From: Enoplolaimus lenunculus
Lineage: Eukaryota > Nematoda > Enoplea > Enoplida > Thoracostomopsidae
Direction: 5' to 3'
Assembly: GCA_030248215.1 (NCBI GenBank)
Contig: JASANG010001082.1
Coordinates: forward strand, 1-64,000
DNA: 64,000 nucleotides
Below are positions 56,313 to 64,000 of the stretch, piece after piece (within the stretch, counting starts at the first letter, position 1; every line of letters starts with the position of its first letter). The notes under the pieces are model-generated. The model was not told where the DNA came from, searched no databases, and worked only from the letters and a program-made list of their open reading frames with translations. Made by a program: the position numbers and the translations under genes.

Positions 56313-57952
56313 CCCTCAATGGCCCGACAGTCTACATATGTAGACATAACCAGTTCGACAATTGATTGTTCGGCAGGTGCTATAGTTAAGAATCTATTGT
56401 TTAATTTCCATCGATAATTATTCTGTTATAGTAGTATAAAAAACTTATAGCATTGTGGGAACAAAAGTTTGCTGTACAGTGAGTCATATACCTATATAAC
56501 CCGACCGTCTACATATGTAGACAGATGTTGATTTGATCATAGTTTGAGTTTTGACAAGAATTGGAACGTTTTGTTCTTACACACGGTTTTGTATGGTGAG
56601 GTAAAGTCAGGGAAATGTCAGGTTTGCATAAATTATCTTTGACTGAGGTCGTACGACGTGTATTAGAACCAAGTGATTCAGAGACAGAAGATGACAAACC
56701 GGACGACAATAGTTCAAATGACGACTCAGAATCAGTTGAGTTAGGTCAATGCAGTAGTGAAGAGGCTGCTATTTATGAGCAAGATAGTGATGGTGAATTA
56801 CAAAAACAATCCGACGCATCTAGTAGTGAGTTGAGCGATATGGACGAGACTTCTAGTGGAAGTAATGTGTTTTTGTCAGCGACGGGTGTTGAGTGGCATT
56901 CTACAACACCGCCTGTCCGTGTGTTAGCTAGAAATATAATTCGCTTTCGCGAAGGCACTGCAGTAAACCCTACAACAGAGTCACAAGCATTTTATCTTTA
57001 TATAAACGAGCCCATTTTACATACAATTCAGCGACTCACTAGTAGGCGACTGCGGGCGCGCAATTTTTCAACGCTACCAATGTGCGAGCTGAAAGCTTGG
57101 CTTGGGGTGGTAATCAGAGCTGGTGCAGATCGCGATAACATGTCTCCAGTGGCTTCACTATTCACCAAAAACGACAGCAGGCCCTTTTACCGCTGCGCGC
57201 TGTCAAAAAACAGAATGAAACAGTTGCTGGAAAATGTAACATTCGACAACAAACTGACTCGCCGGGAGCGTCAAAAAAGTGACAAAATGGCTGCTATACG
57301 AGATGTTTGGGACCTATTTCAGTCCAACTTACGTCTTCATTATATACCGTCCGAATCACTTACAGTAGATGAACAGCTCTACGGGTATAGAGGATATGCA
57401 CCGGGGCGAGCGTACATGCCGGCGAAACCTGCTAAGTACCGTTGCACAACGCATTCATTGTCATGAAACTGAACGGATATCAAAAGTCACGCAATGTTTT
57501 CATGAAAAAAGTAGCCGAACAACTAGCGCAAGACAATATGACCAAACGTTACAGTAGTGAAAAAATTTACGCAAAATCAAAGGATTCATTTATGGCTTAC
57601 GGGCTGCCTCAAAAGCGAAACGAACCTTCTACATCTGGTAAACCGACCAAATGTCAGGTCACAAGTTGTCGCAAATCTACGAGATTGAGCTGTTCGTCAT
57701 GTGGAAAACGAGTGTGCAAGGACCACATGAATCGCACCATAACGTGCAACGACTGTGCTTAACTGGACAACGCGCCCGCAGTGGGAGGCTGGACGGGGAG
57801 CGGGTGGAACTCCGCCAGAACACTAGTTCTGACTGTCTCAAGCCAGTTAAGGAGAGCACCCTGAGATAAGCCAAAACTAACGCTAGTTGCGTTGTCTACA
57901 TATGTAGACCGTTGGGCTGATTAAGGTGAAAATTTTGCCGGGCCGTTGAGGG
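56313..57952 (+). mobile_element. piggyBac element (copy 2), internally deleted
   Basis: 1640 bp between TTAA (56309-56312) and TTAA (57953-57956). Ends are CCCTCAATGGCCCG and the complement of CCCTCAACGGCCCG. Perfect 16-bp palindromes GTCTACATATGTAGAC lie at 56330-56345, 56507-56522 and 57894-57909. It encodes the N- and C-terminal parts of a transposase with the catalytic middle missing, so it cannot move by itself. Confidence 0.95.
56615..57762 (+). pseudogene. piggyBac transposase, central deletion
   Basis: ATG 56615 opens a frame with an Asp/Glu/Ser-rich N-terminus (about 95 residues), then the piggyBac N-domain (LTSRRLRARNF, LKAWLGVVIRAG, SLTVDEQLYGYRG) to about 57450. The RNase H-like catalytic core with its three Asp is absent. 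After the deletion the C-terminal part resumes in another frame (NGYQKSRNVFMKKVAEQL) with a Cys-rich zinc-binding end (CQVTSC, CSSCGKRVCKDH, CNDC). The remaining frames are clean, so the deletion is probably recent. A truncated DNA-binding product is conceivable but not shown. Confidence 0.92.
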
Positions 57953-57957
57953 TTAAG

Positions 57958-58075
57958 GTTTAGGAACTATCCGCTTTTACGGACTCTTATTAGGGATACA
58001 GACTCCTATTGATTGGGATTCAAAATGGGGACCCCCTCATTACCCCCCTCTTATTCGGGTCACTACAGTAGTAGC
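57958..58075. repeat. Dispersed repeat ending TCGGGTCACTACAGTA, copy 2
   Basis: CGGACTCTTATTAGGGAT to TTATTCGGGTCACTACAGTA matches 53465-53582. It abuts the right end of the piggyBac copy. Confidence 0.65.
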
Positions 58076-58882
58076 TTTCAAGAAATTTTACTTAATATTT
58101 GTTTCCGGTTTTGGTACTGCCTTAAATCATTGTAAACTTCAACGACGTCTAAATATTTGCATCGTTGCAAATTACGGTTGAATATATTGAGTATTAACAA
58201 AATGTTGAAATTGCTGTTGTGCACATGTCAATGCTCCAAGCGTGTTTCTATTGATCCACAATACATCTCAGTATAAACGAAAAAAGCAGTTGTGCAACTA
58301 TGAAGAAAAGCTGCGAATTTGTTTGTGTGACGTCATATCACAATTTGGTAGTGTGAACGTCGGTTGAATCTTTGGGCAATCTCAATTCTACAGCGCTGTG
58401 AAATATGTTCCGATTTTATGTGAAAAATGATATATACGTATGGTTATTAGTTGAAAACGCTGCTTAAGCATCTCGTTTGTAATCTTTACAAATTAATACA
58501 CACCAAATCCAATACGCAAAACATATATCATGGCCCATTATGGGAACTTTTACAGCTTGTTTTGGTCACTTTACAAGAGCATATAATTTGTTCAGCGTAT
58601 CAGTGATAGTGCGTACATTAGCGGTAGGTGCAGTGACTTAGATTGTAAACCCGTAGACGTCCTAAAATGTGAAGCACCGATATTATAGAAATAAGTTGTA
58701 GTTAGATTATTGCTAATTTATTATCACTTTGAAAACCACTTGGGACGGATGCCATGTAACAGAATAGGTATTTCACCGTAGTACTTTTGAAACAGTTGTA
58801 GAATTTCAAAAAATTTGAAATGATTCGATAGGTGCTATGCACTAATCAAGCGAGTATCGTGCGGAACGTCATCATAAAATAC
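58076..58882. other. AT-rich DNA, no feature seen
   Basis: No splice-supported frame or repeat was identified. Confidence 0.4.
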
Positions 58883-61800
58883 TTGGCCCATGTTACTTTA
58901 AGGGGAGTAACAGAAGATTAAGCGTATTGTAACACAGCGAACTTAAAAAATACAACTTCAAACTCTGTCAGCACTCTGGGGAACGACTTCCTAACTAAGT
59001 CCGAAGGTTACCAAAGCAAGCGCAAGCTCTATACTTCTTACAATAAAAATCGCACGAGCTATAAATCTAAAACAACTTAATTAAACTCAAGCCCCGTGGC
59101 AGAAACAGATGCTTAAACTTTCCTATGCCCCAAACATATCGCAGATCGCGTAACACAAAATAAGTACTTTCAGAACCATAAAACAAGCCAAAGAACAATA
59201 AAATTACGGCTCCCTTGAAGGGCCAAACACTCTTAAATATCCATTTGTTACTACTCGGCAACTCAGTAGACGATTTAAAACCCCAAAATAGCACTAATTG
59301 ACACCCCAAAATACTTGTAATCAACATCATACAAACCAAGAAACTTCTTGTCGAACCAGATAAACTACACAACTACGTATTTGTTAAATATTATTTGAAA
59401 CTTAGGGGCTCCTTGCGGAATGAATTCTCGTATGCACGCTATAATATTCCAATCGTAAAACTCAACCAACGGACTCCCTGGTCTGACAAAAAATTCCAAA
59501 ACCGGCTTAGCAATAAATATCGCACACGAATTTTCACAAAAAATCCACTTCACCGCAAAAATTAGTCAGAAATTCCACTTAGGCTTCACAAAGTATCGTA
59601 CACAACGGGCTCCAAATACTCTTATCTCAAAAATACAGTACAGTTATCTCGATACTAAACGCTTACTTCGCGTGCAACTATAACAAATAACTCCTCAAAA
59701 TCGGTAAACTCTAAAAATCATAAACTACAAAACACAAAATCCGCTAAGCCGTCGGCAGCAACTCGCTCCCGTATACCAGTGAGCCCCCAAACCCAACTTG
59801 TTAGTGTAGCGTGGGGGACTTTAGAATTTTTAGGATACCCTGGTGTGACTTTAAAACCCCTTTTTTGAAAACATCGGAGGAAATTTTTAAGTTTATCCCA
59901 TTTTATTGATGTAGATTGTGCAATATATGTGTATACATATTATGTATACATATACAATTAGTGTGTTCATGTAATAAACATTTGTATATGTGCGTGTGTT
60001 TTAATTATTGTGTACAGTTGAGGTTGGTGCTATTGGGAAGATTTGTGCTGTTATATTGCTATTGGACCTACTGAAAGGAGTTAAACAATTGTTCATACTG
60101 TTTGTGTGTATATTTATTCCAGTGCGCTTTGGACCACTTGCAAGTGTAGGGTTGTGTAGGCAAGTAGTGTAATTATTGCTCATTACTCTAGCTTTCATGT
60201 AGAATATCGAATTATATGAATGCTCACATATGTGAGAAATTGAATTTGTCGGATTATGTGGTAGTTGCGTAAAAATAAGCGGGGTATTGGGTAAATCAGG
60301 CTTAGCCTATAGTCGGATATCAATATCAGCTTCCTGATGGATATGCACTACTGCGAGAAGTCTAGGACATGTTATTTAATATTTTGTAGTATAAAAGTGT
60401 AATCTAAGTCCAGAATGGTGGTCGAGTAGCCCCTTTTTAAGAAGTTAAAGAATGACAGTTCTGAGAATTGTAGGAACCTTGAAACAACCATTCGAAGCCA
60501 CAACATTAGGATTCTAAGAACTCTTTAAAATTTTTCGCCAAAATTTTGTTTTCAAAATTACGGATTTTCGTCAAAATAGTGGAATTTTTTACTTTTTATT
60601 TGATTTGAAAGATCAATTTTGTTTTTAAAATAAATTGCTTGGGTCAAAACAACATACTTTAAATTTTTGAGCTATTTTAAAAGTTTAAATTTTCATCTAA
60701 AAACTAAATTTTTAAGACAAAACAGCTTTTTGTTAGATTTTAGTAAAATTTTATGATCGAAATTTTTAATAAAAACCTTTTTAAGTTAAATTTAGTGGTT
60801 TTTCAACAGTTTTGAAAAATTTTAAATTTTTATCTTAAAATTCCTAGAACTCAATTAACCTTTCGGTTTACGGATATATAAGCGCAGAACAAGTTGGGTT
60901 CGGGGGTTAAGTGGTATACGGGAGCGAGTTGCTGCCCGACGGTTAGCGGATTTTGTGTTTTGTAGTTTATGATTTTTAGAGTTTACCGATTTTGAGGAGT
61001 TATTTGTTATAGTTGCACGCGAAGTAAGCGTTTAGTGTCGAGATAACTGTACTGTATTTTTGACATAAGAGTGTTTGGAGCCCGTTGTGTACGATACTTT
61101 GTGAAGCCTAAGTGGAATTTCTGACTAATTTTTGCGGTGAAGTGGATTTTTTGTGAAAATTCGTGTGGGATATTTATTGTTAAGCCGGTTTTGGAATTTT
61201 TTTGTCAGACCAGGGAGTCCGTTGGTTGAGTTTTACGATTGGAATATTATAGCGTGCATACGAGAATTCATTCCGCAAGGAGCCCCTAAGTTTCAAATAA
61301 TATTTAACAAATACGTAGTTGCGTAGTTTATCTGGTTAGACAAGAAGTTTCTTGGTTTGTATGATGTTGATTACAAGTATTTTGGGGTGTCAATTAGTGC
61401 TATTTTGGGGTTTTAAATCGTCTACTATGTTGCCGAGTAGTAACAAATGGATATTTAAGAGTGTTTGGCTCTTCAAGGGAGCCGTAATTTTATTGTTCTT
61501 TGGCTTGTTTTATGGTTCTGAAAGTACTTATTTTGTGTTACGCGATCTGCGATATTTTTGGGGCATAGGAAAGTTTAAGCATCTGTTTCTGCCATGGGGC
61601 TTGAGTTTAATTAAGTTGTTTTAGATTTATAGCTCGTGCGATTTTTATTGTAAGAAGTATAGAGCTTGCGCTTGCTTTGGTAACCTTCGAACTTAGTTAG
61701 GAAGTCGTTCCCCAGAGTGCTGACAGAGTTTGAAGTTGTATTTTTTAAGTTCGCTGTGTTACAGTATTCCTAAGCATAAGCCTAAGCCTAAGCGTTGCAA

Positions 61801-61932
61801 AAATGTGTTCCAAAGCCTAGCTTGACCCTAAGCCTTAGCGTAAGCAAAAAAATGCAATCTACAATCTAAACCTAAGTACTCTTTTATGGACCCACCAGAA
61901 ACCTGGACGCCCCTTAAAGTAACATGGGCCAA
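58883..61932. mobile_element. CCTAAG-rich MITE interrupted by foldback element
   Basis: The outer ends TTGGCCCATGTTACTTTAAG (58883) and its exact complement ending at 61932 form 23-bp perfect inverted repeats. The right half continues as CCTAAGCATAAGCCTAAGCC, then the ATGCAATCTACAATCTAAAC interior shared with 51889-52086. Without the insertion the element would be about 210 bp. Confidence 0.85.
58928..61763. mobile_element. 2.8-kb foldback element, about 880-bp inverted arms
   Basis: The arms 58928-59811 and 60889-61763 are inverted copies with few differences. The ends are TGTAACACAGCG and CGCTGTGTTACA, flanked by GTAT on both sides, a 4-bp target duplication confirmed by the empty site in the copy at 51889. 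TGTAAC ends with a 4-bp TSD resemble Ginger DNA transposons (family knowledge), but no integrase gene is present, so the class is inferred. The 1.1-kb centre is AT-rich with ACATATGTATACATA repeats. Both arms contain a hydrophobic 90-101-codon frame (59067-59372 minus, 61352-61624 plus), perhaps incidental. Confidence 0.9.
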
Positions 61933-62617
61933 ATGCTTTATGTCCTTGAGAAACGTCTCGGTTTGATTGAATATATGTAAAACAAAAGGGCCAAAAATTC
62001 ATTCAATAGATAACTAGTATGTCAACCGACCCATGAATAAATGAAGGCCGGAACCATTTCCCTGAGAAGAGTTAAGCTTAAGCTTTAGAGTAATTTTGAA
62101 GCTTAGGTTTAGGAATAAGTGTGAACTAAGAAATGCGGCGTCCGCGTACGGAAAAACCATGATTTCAAGTGTCAGTCAACCGGATTCTGCTTTCTATGCA
62201 CAGCAATCATGTGCAGCCCGTCTTGAAACAATGCTGGAAACTTTATAACTTGAATAATAGTAAATGAGTTATATAGATAACCTTGTAAAAGTATATACTC
62301 AAATTTGCTCATAATGTTTTCATACTAAACTGTATATTATGTATTAACAATTTTACCCCGTGGCAAGAGTGGGGTCCTCGCTAGTTTTAAAATGAAATCC
62401 ACCTCACTTCACCCCGGGAATCCCCATCCCCATGACATTCCTGGAAGTTCGAAATATAGAAGCGAATTAAGGCTCGAACCGCAAGTACTAAGTTTTCGAA
62501 AAATGATTCAATTTCAGATTCAATTTCTAAAACTCAAACCCCAGCCTTGCAGGATTCGGCTTTTTCAAAACCGAATGTTAAACTTTTAGGCGCAACATTT
62601 TTCGCACGAAAATAGGG
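61933..62617. other. Unannotated DNA with a lone CCTAAG-type segment
   Basis: AGCTTAAGCTTTAGAG and GCTTAGGTTTAGGAATAAG near 62073-62120 resemble the CCTAAG-rich MITE. Nothing else was recognised. Confidence 0.35.
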
Positions 62618-62712
62618 AAATTGGGATATTACATTGGAAGTTGACACTTTGTGAAATTTGGATATTACAGGGACATTGAGAAATGGGGATATTACCCGGG
62701 GAATTGGGATTG
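62618..62712. repeat. Minisatellite of GGAAATTGGGATATTACA units
   Basis: Four degenerate units of about 28-35 bp (GGAAATTGGGATATTACA, GAAATTTGGATATTACAG, GAAATGGGGATATTACCC, GGAATTGGGATTGTAG). The same word recurs near 63440, 63947 and at the window end, 63988-64000. Confidence 0.75.
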
Positions 62713-63046
62713 TAGGTTGCTGTGCCACACTTAAACCTATTTCAAACTAAAACTAAAATATAAAATAAAACCTTAAACCAAAACCACACCTTAAGGGAGT
62801 CCCTGGTTCCACCTAGTCTCTCTTAGAACTTAAGTTAGGCTTAGGCGTTGCTATTATGCGTAGAAAGTGTTAAATCGATGTCATGGCGGCTGTGTCCGCA
62901 ATGTAAACTTACCTGGGCCCTGCGTGGCCATTTAGTACTCGTTGAATATAGTTGCATTGATTGTTGGCCTAGTCTGCTACTAACGACATAGCTAGGCTAT
63001 GTCAGCACCAATATGGTGCTTTGGTATTATGTGTGTCTCCGGCATT

Positions 63047-63064
63047 ATTGTTGTTGTTGTTGTA
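63047..63064. repeat. (TTG)n microsatellite
   Basis: Six consecutive TTG triplets. Confidence 0.8.
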
Positions 63065-63479
63065 GGTACCGGGTGTGTGGCTCCGGACCTCATTTGCATA
63101 GCGGACACACGATTTTGGGTGTCGGCGAAATGCAAATGAGGTCGGGATATGAAAATGGGTAGCCAGGACCGGATTCATTCTTGATTCTGAGCTAGTACTG
63201 AACGGTTGCATTCTTATTTTTGGCGGACACTGTATATTATTCACGGTTACGTTTGTGCTAAAGGTTTACAGTTGGATCAGAAACGAAACTCGGGTAAGTA
63301 GGTTGACTTTGATTCAATTTAAGAATAGTCACGGTGGCATAGGATGTGAAGGAAACCACGGTGCATAGATTTAATCGGCATTGCGCAAGGCGCAGGATAA
63401 CCCAGTATAGATTACTGGTGTCATGTGGTAAAAGGGAACTTGGGATATTTAAGGAAACCTGGGGAAAAGTAGTCTAATA

Positions 63480-63575
63480 AATCTAACGGGGTTAGATTGG
63501 TCGGAAATTTGGTGTAACTCTAACGGGGTTAGAGTACACGGTTTTACAGGGTGTAATTCTAACGGGGTTAGAATT
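63480..63575. repeat. Three tandem hairpins with GGG loop
   Basis: Stems AATCTAAC/GTTAGATT (63480-63498), ACTCTAAC/GTTAGAGT (63517-63535) and AATTCTAAC/GTTAGAATT (63555-63575), each around a GGG loop. The seventh pair counted from the loop is A-T, C-G and T-A in the three copies. Spacer words GGTGTAA and CACGG are partly shared between copies. Confidence 0.85.
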
Positions 63576-64000
63576 GCACGGATTCTGGAAAACGGCGGAA
63601 ATATTAGGAACGGTAAAGCCAGTGGCTGGATTAAACCAGATTCAGGCGTCGGCTTTAAGGATTCCGGCTCGGGTTGCCAGTTAAATTGCATAACCTGTAA
63701 CTTGCTGGTATTGAATATTGAATATTGGTATTATACGGGATTTGGGTTGGGATTTCTAATAAACATTTACCGGCCGCGTTTACTAAATCAGAGCGATAAG
63801 CATACATCGAGGAAAGAACATAACAGGCGATACAGGGTACAGGCTTAAGACAAAATCACGAACTTCTCACAGGGATATTGGAAAATTTGGATTAAAGCGA
63901 AATTGCGATTTCGTACGCATCGTTTTTCGCTCAGGATTTTGGGAAATTGGGATATTTAATACATAGCCGGAAATTTGCGATTTTAGGAAATTGGGATATT

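Noticed and set aside
62392-62728. Small frames near the window end as genes
   Set aside because: They lie over the GGAAATTGGGATATTACA minisatellite and flanking low-complexity DNA.

Overview
The window is AT-rich, intron-rich animal DNA, probably from an invertebrate. It has few host exons and many mobile elements. Splice acceptors are mostly TTTTCAG-like with GTAAGT-like donors, and several elements carry degenerate CCTAAG/TTAGGC-type repeats. This would fit a nematode, but the sequence does not prove it.

Layout. 1-5177 is a satellite: 17 complete monomers plus one partial (basic length 297 bp), with a tRNA-like segment and four strong inverted repeats per monomer. 5.2-10.9 kb holds MITE and hAT fragments, a near-identical 1036-bp tandem duplication and a tRNA-like sequence. 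10.9-33.5 kb is the 5' half of a host PAT1 (PATL1, decapping activator) gene on the + strand. Eight exons were found by splice sites, phase and family motifs. Its introns are filled with hAT-type elements, two Helentron/pearl-like repeats in opposite orientation, and a decayed piggyBac element (21750-23865). 33.8-37.1 kb is a broken Ty3/Gypsy fossil on the - strand, abutting without LTR or TIR a Polinton fossil (37.1-42.8 kb) with capsid-like, basic, integrase, PC4-like and DNA polymerase B parts.

43.2-45.6 kb is a five-exon host gene of unknown function on the - strand with a long Asp/Asn-rich exon. 46.8-48.1 kb is a degenerate TTAGGC/TTAAGC array, followed by a TIR element (49.1-50.4 kb). 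Two exons at 50574-51480 encode the C-terminus of an SLC12 Na-K-Cl cotransporter. From 51.9 kb to the end there are MITEs, a second piggyBac (56313-57952), a 2.8-kb foldback element inserted in a MITE whose empty version lies at 51.9 kb, and three tandem hairpins with compensating base changes.

Main points: two piggyBac elements with unrelated terminal sequences share the same spacing of 16-bp subterminal palindromes and a similar segment after the stop codon. A PC4/SUB1-like protein lies in the Polinton. The PAT1 5' half and SLC12 3' end face each other across 17 kb with neither gene completed, which suggests rearrangement or misassembly.
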